From Flavobacterium turcicum (lineage in GTDB: Bacteria; Bacteroidota; Bacteroidia; Flavobacteriales; Flavobacteriaceae), in the NCBI RefSeq assembly GCF_011365745.1, contig NZ_JAAOBY010000005.1, positions 186,001-250,000 of the forward strand: a DNA stretch of 64,000 nt, read 5' to 3'. Position 1 is the first letter of the stretch; every line of letters starts with the position of its first letter. A program made the position numbers and the translations under genes. Below are positions 36,016 through 44,655 of the stretch, in pieces. The notes under the pieces were generated by a model. That model ran no database searches and had not been told where the DNA came from. It worked only from the letters and a program-made list of their open reading frames with translations.

Positions 36016-38346
36016 TTAAATGTTCGATTTCAAAATAGCATACACCAATTCTTTTGTTGGTTTTTGCTCTTGCAATTGCGTACGAACCTGTTCAAAAGTT
36101 ACTTTAAAGGTACATCCGGATTTGTAATGACTACAACCGTAAGCTGTTTTTCCTTTTAAAACGGTTCCTTTTTTGCATTGCGGACATGCTAATTCGTCAG
36201 GAACAGCTTTTGCAACTGTCTTTTTTGTTTCCAAAACAAGTTGGAAATTTTCGTCAAAACGCAGCAGTCCTTCAACTGTTCCAGTTTCGGTTTTAAAATC
36301 CTTCAAGTTCACCGTTGATCCTTTTTGAAGTAATCTTATAAATTGATTTTCGGATATTTTTTTATCACTAAAAATAAATAGCAATTTAAAATTACAACCC
36401 GTTTTATAATTGGTACAACCGTAAGCAGCTTTTCCTTTCAGTAAGGTTCCTGTTTTGCATTTCGGACAGGTTTCGGTCAAAATCCCCACAGCTTTCTTTT
36501 TTTCTGTTTTTGCAACTAATTTTGGGCTGGTGGCAACCTGCGAAATGTTGGCGCGCCTGCTTTCGCTGCGCACTTCGTCAACCAAAGTGGCCACCATCAT
36601 TTTCATGTTTTTGATGAACGAGCCAGCTGTAAAAGTTCCTTTTTCAATATCTTTTAATTGTTTTTCCCAAGTTCCGGTTAACTCTGCTGATTTCACCAAT
36701 TCGTTCTGAATCGTGTCTATCAATTGAATGCCGGTTGTAGTAGGTAAAACTTGTTTTTTATTTCGAACGATGTATTGTCTCCTAAAAAGTGTTTCAATAA
36801 TATTCGCTCGTGTTGACGGTCTACCAATACCATTTTCTTTCATCAATTCGCGCAAGTCTTCATCGTCAATTTGTTTTCCTGCTGTTTCCATGGCGCGTAA
36901 CAAAGTAGCTTCGGTAAATTGGTTGGGAGCTTTGGTTTCTTTTTCTAAAAAGGAAGGTTGGTGTGGTCCTTTTTCGCCAACAACAAAACGGGGTAAAATA
37001 TCAGCTTCTTTTTCCTTGGCGTTTGAGCTGAGCCTTTCGGCTTCGCTCAAGACAGGCCTTGTCGAAGCTTCGAAAACGCTACGAAAACCTTTTTTCAGAA
37101 TTTCTTTACCCGTAGTTTTAAATAATACTTCGGCTGCTTTGCCTACAACAGTGGTATTGGCAACCAAACAATCATCATAAAAAACGGCAATAAAGCGTTT
37201 GGTAATTATGTCATAGACCTGTTGTTGATTGTATTGCAAATTGTTTTGTACCCCGGTCGGAATTATAGCATGGTGATCGGTTACTTTTTTATCGTTGAAA
37301 ACCTTAGGCGATTTTTTAATTTTTTTTTCCAAAAGCGGTTGCGTCAACGCCGCATAATTGGTTAATTTTTGCAAAATACCTGGCACTTTAGGGTAAATAT
37401 CGCTCGGCAAAAAAGTAGTGTCCACTCTAGGGTAGGTGACCACTTTTTGTTCGTACAGTGTTTGAACAATTTTTAAAGTCTCGTCTGCCGAAAAACCAAA
37501 TTTTGTATTGCAATACACCTGTAAGCCCGTTAAGTCAAACAGTTTTGGAGCGTATTCGTTTCCGTTTTTTTTATCGATCGAAACAATTTCAAACTCGCTT
37601 TCTTTTACTTTGTTGGCCAAAAGTTCTCCATCTTCTTTATTTAAAAAGCGACCATCTTCATAGCTAAAAAGCGTATCTCTGTACAAGGTTTGCAATTCCC
37701 AATAGGGTTGCGGTTTAAAATTTTCGATTTCCTTGAAACGGTCCACTACCATTGCCAAGGTTGGAGTTTGCACTCGACCAATTGAAAGTACTTGTTTGTA
37801 TCCGCCGTGTTTTACAGTGTACAAGCGTGTTGCATTCATGCCCAAAAGCCAATCGCCAATGGCTCTTGAAAATCCGGCGTAGTATAAATTATCGTAGTTT
37901 GAAGCAGGTTTTAGGTTCTGGAAACCCTCTTTTATGGCTTCGGTCGTTAAGGATGAAATCCACAACCGTTGCACTTTGCCTTTGTAATTGGCTTCGGTCA
38001 TTACCCAGCGCTGAATCAGCTCTCCCTCTTGCCCAGCATCGCCACAATTGATAACCAATTCAGCTTGGTCAAATAATTTTTTAATGATTTTAAATTGCTT
38101 CTGAATCCCCGAATTCGCTACTATTTTCGTTTCAAATTTCTCGGGTAGCATAGGTAAATTATTCAAATCCCAGCTTTTCCAATGCGGTTTGTAATCGTTG
38201 GGTTCTTTCAAGGTACACAAATGCCCAAAGGTGTATGTAACCGCGTAGCCATTGCCTTCAAAATAGCCATCGTGCTTGGTATTAGCACCCAAAACAGCTG
38301 CTATTTCACGCGCTACACTTGGTTTTTCGGCAATGCAAACCTTCAT
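36016..38346 (-). CDS. topB: DNA topoisomerase III (type IA)
   Basis: Single-strand DNA topoisomerase of 776 residues that separates linked molecules. The TOPRIM domain opens the protein (MKVCIAEKPSVAREIA; NCGDAGQEGELIQRW near residue 98), followed by the type IA core SIGRVQTPTLAMV near 189 with the active-site Tyr in VVTYPRVDTTFLP near 307, and GIGRPSTRANIIETL near 502. Two zinc-binding-like C-terminal motifs are seen: CPKCKTGTLLKGKAAYGC near 634 and CPQCKKGTVLKGKTAYGC near 725. Odd feature: the segment TRPVLSEAERLSSN (about residues 427-441) is encoded by a palindromic dispersed repeat (37023-37069) placed in frame. Confidence 0.94.
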   Translation of the reverse strand: MKVCIAEKPSVAREIAAVLGANTKHDGYFEGNGYAVTYTFGHLCTLKEPNDYKPHWKSWDLNNLPMLPEKFETKIVANSGIQKQFKIIKKLFDQAELVINCGDAGQEGELIQRWVMTEANYKGKVQRLWISSLTTEAIKEGFQNLKPASNYDNLYYAGFSRAIGDWLLGMNATRLYTVKHGGYKQVLSIGRVQTPTLAMVVDRFKEIENFKPQPYWELQTLYRDTLFSYEDGRFLNKEDGELLANKVKESEFEIVSIDKKNGNEYAPKLFDLTGLQVYCNTKFGFSADETLKIVQTLYEQKVVTYPRVDTTFLPSDIYPKVPGILQKLTNYAALTQPLLEKKIKKSPKVFNDKKVTDHHAIIPTGVQNNLQYNQQQVYDIITKRFIAVFYDDCLVANTTVVGKAAEVLFKTTGKEILKKGFRSVFEASTRPVLSEAERLSSNAKEKEADILPRFVVGEKGPHQPSFLEKETKAPNQFTEATLLRAMETAGKQIDDEDLRELMKENGIGRPSTRANIIETLFRRQYIVRNKKQVLPTTTGIQLIDTIQNELVKSAELTGTWEKQLKDIEKGTFTAGSFIKNMKMMVATLVDEVRSESRRANISQVATSPKLVAKTEKKKAVGILTETCPKCKTGTLLKGKAAYGCTNYKTGCNFKLLFIFSDKKISENQFIRLLQKGSTVNLKDFKTETGTVEGLLRFDENFQLVLETKKTVAKAVPDELACPQCKKGTVLKGKTAYGCSHYKSGCTFKVTFEQVRTQLQEQKPTKELVYAILKSNI
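37023..37069 (-). repeat. In-frame palindromic repeat within topB
   Basis: On the plus strand TTGAGCTGAGCCTTTCGG is followed by CTTCGCTCAAGACAGG and CCTTGTCGAAGC. It contains GACAGGCCTTGTC, a near-perfect palindrome, plus GCTGAGCC/GGCTTCGC. The translation (STRPVLSEAERLS) is of a kind that turns up in many unrelated Flavobacterium proteins. Recognised from memory, not searched. Confidence 0.75.
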
Positions 38347-38370
38347 TTTTTACTATTTTTTTTGATGGCG

Positions 38371-38378
38371 CAAATCTA
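38371..38378 (-). promoter_or_regulatory. -7 box upstream of topB
   Basis: TAGATTTG on the minus strand, 25 bp before the ATG; no TTTG at the usual distance. Confidence 0.45.
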
Positions 38379-38467
38379 GGAATTTACAAATAGGTCTTGA
38401 AATTAATTCAGCAGTAATTATGAACGACAATTTTTAGAAAAAGAATTAGGAATACATCAGGAGAATG

Positions 38468-39679
38468 CTATTGCAGTTCGGGTAAGTAAATATGAAAAGT
38501 AGATCCTTCATTTATTTCAGATTCGGCAGTGATTTTTCCGCCATGATTTTCAACGATTTTGCGAGCAATGGTCAAGCCAATGCCTGTTCCTTCGTATTCT
38601 TTGCGATCATGAAGGCGTTGAAAAATTTCAAAAATTTTATCCTTGTATTGTTTTTCAAAACCAATGCCATTATCAGTTATGGTTATTATATGGTAATTAG
38701 TATTCAATATCATTTTGTCAGGCTGAGTCGCATCGAAAGTGATTAGTTTACTATCGATTTTTACAATTGGAGTTCTTGATGAAGGACAAAATTTTAACGA
38801 ATTACTTATGATATTTTGTAAAAGTTGACGGAATTGAAACGGTATGATAGTTATGTTTTCTGCATTAGCAATTTCAATTACTGCTTTCTTTTCAGCTAAA
38901 TCTTCTTTGAGCATGGCCATTGCTTCTTCTACAATTTCCTTCAGGTTGCAAGACACAAACTTGCGTTGTGTGGTGCTTGTTCTAGAGTAGGCAAGTAGGT
39001 CATTAATTAAAGTCTGCATGTGTAGGGCCGAAAGTTTGGTTCGCTCTACGTAATATTTGCCCATGGCTGATAAATTGTCATATTCTTCAACAAAAATACG
39101 TCCCGAAAAAGATTGAATTTTACGCAGCGGTTCCTGCAAATCATGACTAGAAATATAGGTAAACGATTCAATTTCTTTGTTAGCCAACAGGAGTTCATTG
39201 GCTCTTTTTTCCTTTTCTTGATTTTGAAATTCCAATTCGGTATTAGCAACAGCAAGCTCTTCGGCTCGTTTTTGCTTTTCCTGGTTTTGATATTGGAGTT
39301 CGATATTCGCAAGCGCCAATTCGTTTGCTCTGTTTTGTTTTTCTTGATTTTGATACGCCAGTTCTTTATTGGCTATGAGTAATTCTTGCGCTCTTTTTTC
39401 TTTTTCTTGATTTTGATAAGCCAGTTCTTTATTAGCAATTAGTAATTCCTGCGCTCTTTTTTCTTTTTCAATATTTTGATTAATAAGCTCTTGGTTGGCA
39501 ATTTGGAGTTGATGGGCTAATTCGGCATTCTCGACGCTTTGCTTTTTTAGTAAGTCATTGAGTGTTTGTAATTCGCGCTTTTGCTGCTCTGTTTCCATAA
39601 TTTGCTGCGCTAAATTATGGTTCGTTTCTTTTAATAGTGCTTGCTCGTCATTTGCTTCCATATCCTCTTTTTGCACCAT
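38468..39679 (-). CDS. Soluble sensor histidine kinase with repeated coiled coil
   Basis: A 403-residue kinase without signal peptide or membrane helix. Residues about 1-175 are a coiled coil built from about five near-identical 21-residue units (for example LLIANKELAYQNQEKEKRA). The kinase core follows: H-box SYISSHDLQEPLRKIQSF-type (SSHDLQEPLRKIQ), N-box region ISNSLKF, DNGIGFE, and GTGIGLTIARKIVENHGG. It has no response regulator next to it and no recognisable sensor domain, so the coiled coil probably pairs with something else. The start is the ATG at 39679; a -7 box at 39710-39717 (TATCTTTG) lies just upstream. Confidence 0.9.
   Translation of the reverse strand: MVQKEDMEANDEQALLKETNHNLAQQIMETEQQKRELQTLNDLLKKQSVENAELAHQLQIANQELINQNIEKEKRAQELLIANKELAYQNQEKEKRAQELLIANKELAYQNQEKQNRANELALANIELQYQNQEKQKRAEELAVANTELEFQNQEKEKRANELLLANKEIESFTYISSHDLQEPLRKIQSFSGRIFVEEYDNLSAMGKYYVERTKLSALHMQTLINDLLAYSRTSTTQRKFVSCNLKEIVEEAMAMLKEDLAEKKAVIEIANAENITIIPFQFRQLLQNIISNSLKFCPSSRTPIVKIDSKLITFDATQPDKMILNTNYHIITITDNGIGFEKQYKDKIFEIFQRLHDRKEYEGTGIGLTIARKIVENHGGKITAESEINEGSTFHIYLPELQ
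39178..39491 (-). repeat. 63-bp tandem repeats coding for the kinase coiled coil
   Basis: Five 63-bp units in phase, each coding for one 21-residue unit that ends in QNQEKxxRA; two adjacent units are almost identical at the DNA level. Confidence 0.85.
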
Positions 39680-39709
39680 TATATTATTTGCTTTTATAAA
39701 ATTGAAAGG

Positions 39710-39717
39710 CAAAGATA
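39710..39717 (-). promoter_or_regulatory. -7 box upstream of the soluble kinase gene
   Basis: TATCTTTG on the minus strand, 31 bp before the ATG at 39679; it covers the TTG of any longer reading frame and so supports the shorter start. Confidence 0.55.
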
Positions 39718-39996
39718 GACTAACTAATGATGCTAAACTACTATCGGTATTTTATAAAGTGGAACATTATTGTTTGTAAATGAATTATCGTCTGATTAAT
39801 TAAATACAAGTATCTACTTTATTTTGAGTTTGGCAGTGCTATTTTTTAGTTTTAGTATAAAATTGGTAAACGATTTAGCCAAAATAGTACAAATGACGTC
39901 GAAGGCGGAGAACTTCACCAAACAGGGCATTTTTAAGCTGTCCTCAATTTTTAGCTTTGTTTTTTAGGTAGCAGTCGTTTTGTTTTCATAACACGC

Positions 39997-40068
39997 ACAT
40001 TCCCGCTATCCGTTACAATCTTTACTGCCGAACTCCGGCAGCAAAGGATTTTCACTGCTATCGGGGCT
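39997..40068 (-). repeat. Dispersed intergenic repeat copy R4 (class B)
   Basis: Minus strand: AAGCCCCGATAGCAGTG, a hairpin (CTGCCGGAG / CTCCGGCAG type: CTGCCG / CGGCAG, 40025-40042), then ATTGTAACGGATAGCGGGAA. AGCAGTCGTT occurs on both sides of it (39970, 40070). It fills much of the 575-bp gap 39680-40254, which has no gene. Confidence 0.75.
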
Positions 40069-40118
40069 TAGCAGTCGTTGCGCTATTTCAGAAGGCGAGT
40101 GGCGGTTTTGATAAAGTA

Positions 40119-40148
40119 CAAAAGCAGCTCAATAACAAGCTGCTTTTG
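40119..40148. other. Hairpin in the gap between kinase and ATPase genes
   Basis: CAAAAGCAGCT / AGCTGCTTTTG with an 8-base loop; possibly a terminator, but no gene ends just before it. Confidence 0.55.
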
Positions 40149-40190
40149 TGTTGTTGAAGACACTTTTCCTCCTAACAAATCAGTAAATAA

Positions 40191-40217
40191 AAAGGCGAAG
40201 TCAGGAGACTTCGCCTA
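40191..40217 (-). terminator. Terminator after the AAA ATPase/TOPRIM gene
   Basis: GGCGAAGTC / GACTTCGCC stem, 4-base loop, with TTTTT on the minus strand, 40 bp after the stop. Confidence 0.8.
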
Positions 40218-40254
40218 GCAGTGGTTGCGCAACAACTACGGCTGTTGTGCGTAG

Positions 40255-42207
40255 TTATTTTATTCGTTTTTTGATGTTTTTGATCCACGTCATATCTTCT
40301 ATTTCATTAAAAAAAGGTTGTTTGGATATTTCTATATATTTTTTTGCAAATCGTATTTTATTATAACCTTCATTTCCATCAAAAAAGTCTTTGATACTTT
40401 TCTTTTCACTAGTTTTCAAATCTAAAAATTCACTTGAGTTTTTAGCATTCTCTAAAAGTTTGTTTTCAAGGAATATTTTTTTGATTTTTTGATCTTCCTC
40501 TGAAAATTCCATTAAGGCTTGATAATATAAAATTGCATTTAAACAATCTTCGATTTCAGTTGGTGGATTTGTCAAATTATTGTTTATATCAATTAGCACT
40601 GTGCCTTCTTCTTTATTTATTAATCTTTCAAAAAATAAATTTTTATTTGTTTCGTAAGGAACGTCGACCTTTTCGTTGTCGGTATCAATTAAGCAGAAAA
40701 CTTTTCCTTTAATACTATAATCTGGGTCTTTTATTGGAGATAAAAGATACATATAAATTTTGCGTACCTCTTTATAACTTCCCATAGGAAGAATTCTTAA
40801 ATTATTATTTTTAATTTCTGCTTTAAAAATTTCTTCAAAGTAAATTTTTTCAGATAATCCTTCGCAAATAATCCAATTATAATTATTCTCTTGTAATAAA
40901 GAAAAGACAATTGATTGAACTAAATCATTGTAACTTTTTATGTTGTAATCAATAGGTAACTGTCCTTTAATTTTTTTCCTTGATTGAGTAATTGTTTCGC
41001 GATAATTATATAGGTTGAAGTAATCTACTGTAATTTCATTTTTACTATTCTTTCTAATTGATGTAGCACTTCCTTTTGTAACTACAGGAAGATAGCCATA
41101 CCAATGAGTTGAAATTATTATTTGATGATTTTGTTTACTAATGCCAATTAGTTTTTCAAATTGTCCATAACAACTTGAAATGTGTAATGATGCCTCTGGT
41201 TCATCAATTGCTAGAATTATATTACTATCTCGATCACTATTTTTTAGTAAAAACGAATAAGCAACATCAATTAATGCTTTCCTTTTTTCACCCGAACTTA
41301 ATTCGCTTACTGGAATTCTTTTTGTATCGTTTTCTGATTTTTTGTTAAGTACTTTTATTGAAAAATATGCCTCTATAATTTTCGATACTAAATCTGGCAT
41401 TGTTAAACTATTTTTGAAATGCCCTTTATATTCATATATTTCCAAAACGCCTTCGATGTCTTTTACAAATGTATCTAAATCCTTATTAATTTGTTTTAGT
41501 GTTGCTGGTTTGATTGCTTTTTCAATCTCTGATTGAATATTTCTATCCATCAGTTTTTGCATATCTTGGGTTTCTAACTTTGTATATGTGTAAACATCTG
41601 TTTCTACAGGAATATATATGTAAGAATAATGAGAAATTATATAGTCATAAAATCCTTTAAAATATTTTTGTAATTCGTCTTCTTCGTGCTGAATTAGTGG
41701 ATTTTCATTAATAAAATCTAAATAGTTATGATAAGAACCAAAATAAATTCCGCTTTCATTGAACTTTTTGCCAATAAGAATAAGCAAGTATTCTTGATTA
41801 TCATAAACTGCTTTTAATTCTTCTCTATGATTATAAAATTCATCAAGTGATTTTGATTTTGTTTTTATTTTTGTGTTCCATAGAAAATTTGAAAGTTTTA
41901 CTGCTTTCTCAAAGTTTTCTAAATCCTCTTTTTTACTTTTTTTTAAAACGTCCTTTTTTATTATAAAAACTGGCGCTATAAATGGAATATTTGCGCCACC
42001 AAGACCGCCTTCGTTTTTTGCTTCGTTATTTATTGGCCATTCTTGATTATTTTTTTTGTTTATGGCGCAATCCAAAGCTTCAAGTATTGAACTCTTTCCA
42101 ACTCCATTTTCTCCAATAAGACTTGAAAAACCATTTCCTTCTGAAATTGGAATGAAGCTAATTCCTTTATAAATTTTAAAATGTCTTAAGAAGAGAGAAG
42201 TTATCAT
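40255..42207 (-). CDS. AAA ATPase with OLD/TOPRIM-like C-terminal domain
   Basis: A 650-residue protein resembling OLD-family nucleases. The ATPase part has Walker A GENGVGKS (residues 32-39), the ABC-like signature LSSGEKRKAL near 302 and Walker B IILAIDEPEASLH near 330, as in SMC/Rad50-like AAA_15/AAA_21 proteins, with an insert between. The C-terminal part has WIICEGLSEKIYFEEI near 446 and VFCLIDTDNEK near 502, which fit the Glu and Asp-x-Asp metal sites of a TOPRIM domain; EIEDCLNAIL near 553 follows. Such proteins often act in phage defence (OLD, PARIS-like fusions). No helicase or other partner lies beside it. It is notably AT-rich compared with neighbours. Confidence 0.75.
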   Translation of the reverse strand: MITSLFLRHFKIYKGISFIPISEGNGFSSLIGENGVGKSSILEALDCAINKKNNQEWPINNEAKNEGGLGGANIPFIAPVFIIKKDVLKKSKKEDLENFEKAVKLSNFLWNTKIKTKSKSLDEFYNHREELKAVYDNQEYLLILIGKKFNESGIYFGSYHNYLDFINENPLIQHEEDELQKYFKGFYDYIISHYSYIYIPVETDVYTYTKLETQDMQKLMDRNIQSEIEKAIKPATLKQINKDLDTFVKDIEGVLEIYEYKGHFKNSLTMPDLVSKIIEAYFSIKVLNKKSENDTKRIPVSELSSGEKRKALIDVAYSFLLKNSDRDSNIILAIDEPEASLHISSCYGQFEKLIGISKQNHQIIISTHWYGYLPVVTKGSATSIRKNSKNEITVDYFNLYNYRETITQSRKKIKGQLPIDYNIKSYNDLVQSIVFSLLQENNYNWIICEGLSEKIYFEEIFKAEIKNNNLRILPMGSYKEVRKIYMYLLSPIKDPDYSIKGKVFCLIDTDNEKVDVPYETNKNLFFERLINKEEGTVLIDINNNLTNPPTEIEDCLNAILYYQALMEFSEEDQKIKKIFLENKLLENAKNSSEFLDLKTSEKKSIKDFFDGNEGYNKIRFAKKYIEISKQPFFNEIEDMTWIKNIKKRIK

Positions 42208-42278
42208 AATATCTTTTAATTTTCTTTATATCTTGTTTGTTTTGAGTGTCTTAGGTGTAATTAAGGATAGTGTTCTCG

Positions 42279-42386
42279 CGCTGTAAGCAGTTTGGGACTA
42301 TATCAAGCTCATTATTCGGATTAGCCAAATCTCCCAAACACAGAACCATATTTAAATTAAGCCTAATACCACAATTGCTTGTAGCG
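42279..42386. repeat. 108-bp imperfect palindrome downstream of the orphan lipoprotein gene
   Basis: Arms CGCTGTAAGCAGTTTG (42279-42294) and CAATTGCTTGTAGCG (42372-42386) are inverted with three mismatches and one bulge, 77 bp apart. It starts 17 bp after the lipoprotein stop codon and lies upstream of the AAA ATPase gene. Confidence 0.65.
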
Positions 42387-42403
42387 TGTGCTATGTGCTG
42401 TTT

Positions 42404-42958
42404 TTATTTTGAAATTGAATTTGATTTGAATGAATTGATTATTGGTTCCATTCGACCTACAAGTTTATCTTTGTAACCTATGTTTGTCCACGACATTATT
42501 TGATAAAGGTTTTTCTCGTCTTCCAGAATTGCGTATCTGTAATAAACTCCTTTTCCATTTTCTAAATCCTTACCGCTCATTGAGAAAAAAATAGCATTAC
42601 AAGAGTTAATTTTGGTAACACCATAATCGGAGGTTTTGAAATCTGCTGTAATTTCATTGAAATGATTAGTTATCACTTTGTAATACCCAAACAAGCTCGG
42701 AGAAACTTTATGAACGCCCATTTTTATTCCATTTTGAAAACCTTCTTTTGTTTCTTCTAACACGATAAAATGCAAATCTTCTTCGGATTTTCGAAACTGA
42801 ACTTTAGCTAATTCATTCATTTCATCAGTTCTTTCAAAATCTGAAGGAGCTTCTATTGAATAATTTTCTGTAAAAATTCTTTCATTTTTATTTTCGCTTT
42901 TATCACACGAGAAAATACAAATTAAAAATGTTAAAAAGATAATTTTTTTTAAGTGCAT
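42404..42958 (-). CDS. Orphan lipoprotein, unknown function (possible PsbP/DUF1795-like fold)
   Basis: A 184-residue lipoprotein with lipobox IFSC (Cys17, MHLKKIIFLTFLICIFSC). The mature part has NYSIEAPSDFER, then a beta-rich domain ending EPIINSFKS. The opening 'yxixxPxxfe' and the ending 'iinSFk' are like the PsbP-like DUF1795 fold, but I am not certain. It is AT-rich, on the same strand as the AAA ATPase gene and 196 bp upstream of it, and the gap holds the palindrome 42279-42386. I do not recognise its function. Confidence 0.6.
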   Translation of the reverse strand: MHLKKIIFLTFLICIFSCDKSENKNERIFTENYSIEAPSDFERTDEMNELAKVQFRKSEEDLHFIVLEETKEGFQNGIKMGVHKVSPSLFGYYKVITNHFNEITADFKTSDYGVTKINSCNAIFFSMSGKDLENGKGVYYRYAILEDEKNLYQIMSWTNIGYKDKLVGRMEPIINSFKSNSISK

Positions 42959-43221
42959 TTAGTATATATTTTTTTGTTTTTACCTGTTAAATTAGCAATT
43001 CTGTTCTGTACAAATAGCACACAACTTGTTTATATATCCTACTCTATTGCTCCAATCTCCCTATATTCGGTTTGATAATCGGCAGTTTGTATCAATTTTG
43101 TATGTCATTCAAATATATAATTTATTTCCGAAAAAGCTGATAAAAACGTACTTCTATAATAGTAATCTATTTTCTTATGAATTTTATGAAAAACCTTAAA
43201 AGTCTTTTTTAACGAAAATCC

Positions 43222-43320
43222 ATAGCCCTGATGGAAGCGGCATCTCCCGATTATAAAAACAAGGCTTTTTAGCCGTAGTTTTTATGATCGGGAATACAGC
43301 GGACAGCAGGAATAGCTCCT
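43222..43320 (+). repeat. Dispersed intergenic repeat copy R5 (class B)
   Basis: Plus strand: ATAGCCCTGATGGAAGCGG, a long hairpin (CCCGATTATAAAAAC and its imperfect complement, 43245-43292), then ATACAGCGGACAGCAGGAA and AGCTCC. It lies in the 540-bp gap 42959-43498 upstream of prfA, which has no gene. Confidence 0.82.
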
Positions 43321-43443
43321 AAAAAAACCTTTGATTGTGTACTATTTTACTGTTGAAAGTTGCTACCGTAGGGCTGTTTGTATTGTTGATGGCTTTGTGC
43401 TGATAAAGATTTATGTAGATTAAGAAGACACCAAAAACGAGCC

Positions 43444-43474
43444 TTGCAAACTGAATACTTTTTTCGTAATTTTG
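43444..43474 (+). promoter_or_regulatory. prfA promoter
   Basis: TTGC at 43444, about 19 bp, then TAATTTTG at 43467-43474, 25 bp before the prfA ATG. Confidence 0.7.
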
Positions 43475-43498
43475 CACCCTAAATAAAGGACTAAGAAA

Positions 43499-44575
43499 AT
43501 GTTAGATAGACTGCAAATAGTAAAACAGCGTTTTGATGAGATTTCGGATTTGATTATTCAACCGGATGTAATCTCGGATCAAAAGCGTTATGTGCAATTG
43601 AATCAAGAGTATAAAAGTTTAAAGGCGTTGGCCGAAAAACGCGATGAATACGTTTTGTTAATGGCTAATATTGACGAAGCCAACGAAATTATAGCTGATA
43701 ATAGTGATGCAGATATGACCGAAATGGCCAAAATGCAACTAGAGGAAGCCAAAGAACGTTTGCCAGTGCTTGAAGAAGAGATCAAATTCATGTTGATCCC
43801 AAAAGATCCGGAAGATGCTAAGAACGTGATGGTGGAGATTCGTGCCGGTACAGGTGGTGACGAGGCCAGTATTTTTGCAGGTGATTTGTTCCGTATGTAC
43901 ACTAAATACTGCGAAAACCATGGTTGGAGAACATCTGTAGTGGATATGAACGAAGGGACTTCGGGCGGATTTAAAGAGGTGATCTTTGAAGTTACAGGTG
44001 AGGATGTGTACGGTACTTTGAAGTTTGAAGCGGGTGTACACCGTGTACAACGTGTTCCACAAACGGAAACGCAAGGTCGTGTACATACATCGGCAGCGAC
44101 AGTGATGGTTTTGCCAGAAGCGGAGGAATTTGATGTGCATATTGATATGAACGATGTTCGTGTTGATTTCTTTTGTTCGTCAGGACCTGGAGGACAATCG
44201 GTAAACACGACCAAATCGGCTGTACGTTTAACGCACATTCCTACTGGATTAGTGGCTCAGTGTCAGGATCAAAAATCACAACACAAGAATAAAGATAAAG
44301 CTTTTGGCGTATTGCGTTCTCGTTTATACGAGCAGGAATTAGCTAAAAAGCAAGCTGAAGATGCCTCTAAACGTACTTCGCAAGTAAGTTCGGGTGACCG
44401 TTCGGCTAAAATTAGAACGTATAACTATGCGCAAGGACGTGTTACAGATCACCGTGTGGGCTTAACACTTTATGATTTGGGTAATATCATGAATGGTGAC
44501 ATTCAAAAAATTGTTGACGAGTTGCAATTAGTAAACAATATGGAAAAATTAAAAGAAGCGAGCGAGGTTTTTTAA
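43499..44575 (+). CDS. prfA: Peptide chain release factor 1
   Basis: Recognises UAA/UAG stop codons and releases the nascent chain. The 358-residue protein has the N-terminal helical domain, [20 protein letters not shown] near residue 102, [19 protein letters not shown] with the codon-reading region nearby, and the catalytic [18 protein letters not shown] (GGQ motif near residue 228). A normal-length RF1. The start at 43499 is preceded by AAAGGACTAAG, a fair ribosome binding site. No programmed frameshift is seen. Confidence 0.96.
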   Translation: MLDRLQIVKQRFDEISDLIIQPDVISDQKRYVQLNQEYKSLKALAEKRDEYVLLMANIDEANEIIADNSDADMTEMAKMQLEEAKERLPVLEEEIKFMLIPKDPEDAKNVMVEIRAGTGGDEASIFAGDLFRMYTKYCENHGWRTSVVDMNEGTSGGFKEVIFEVTGEDVYGTLKFEAGVHRVQRVPQTETQGRVHTSAATVMVLPEAEEFDVHIDMNDVRVDFFCSSGPGGQSVNTTKSAVRLTHIPTGLVAQCQDQKSQHKNKDKAFGVLRSRLYEQELAKKQAEDASKRTSQVSSGDRSAKIRTYNYAQGRVTDHRVGLTLYDLGNIMNGDIQKIVDELQLVNNMEKLKEASEVF

Positions 44576-44599
44576 ATTTCGATTTCTTTTTCAAAATTA

Positions 44600-44634
44600 A
44601 AAAATACCGTGCCTTTGGGACACGGTATTTTTTT
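44600..44634 (+). terminator. Terminator after prfA
   Basis: AAATACCGTG / CACGGTATTT stem with a short CCTTTGGGA loop and seven T residues. Confidence 0.9.
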
Positions 44635-44655
44635 GAATTAATAATACTTTTTTTA

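Noticed and set aside
39178..39491. Regular 63-bp repeats as a possible CRISPR array
   Set aside because: The units are in frame, code for a coiled coil, have no spacers and no Cas genes nearby.
42279..42386. Classical integron attC site
   Set aside because: The GTTRRRY/RYYYAAC core was not found and no integron integrase is in the window.
42270..42476. 68-residue plus-strand ORF across the 108-bp palindrome
   Set aside because: It is read through the palindrome and into the antisense of the lipoprotein gene, with no coding signature; a by-product of the repeat.
40255..42958. Gabija-like two-gene defence system
   Set aside because: No UvrD-like helicase beside the ATPase; the neighbour is a lipoprotein.
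43603..44238. 211-residue ORF antisense to prfA
   Set aside because: A shadow of a highly conserved coding gene; Ser/Thr-rich with no domain.
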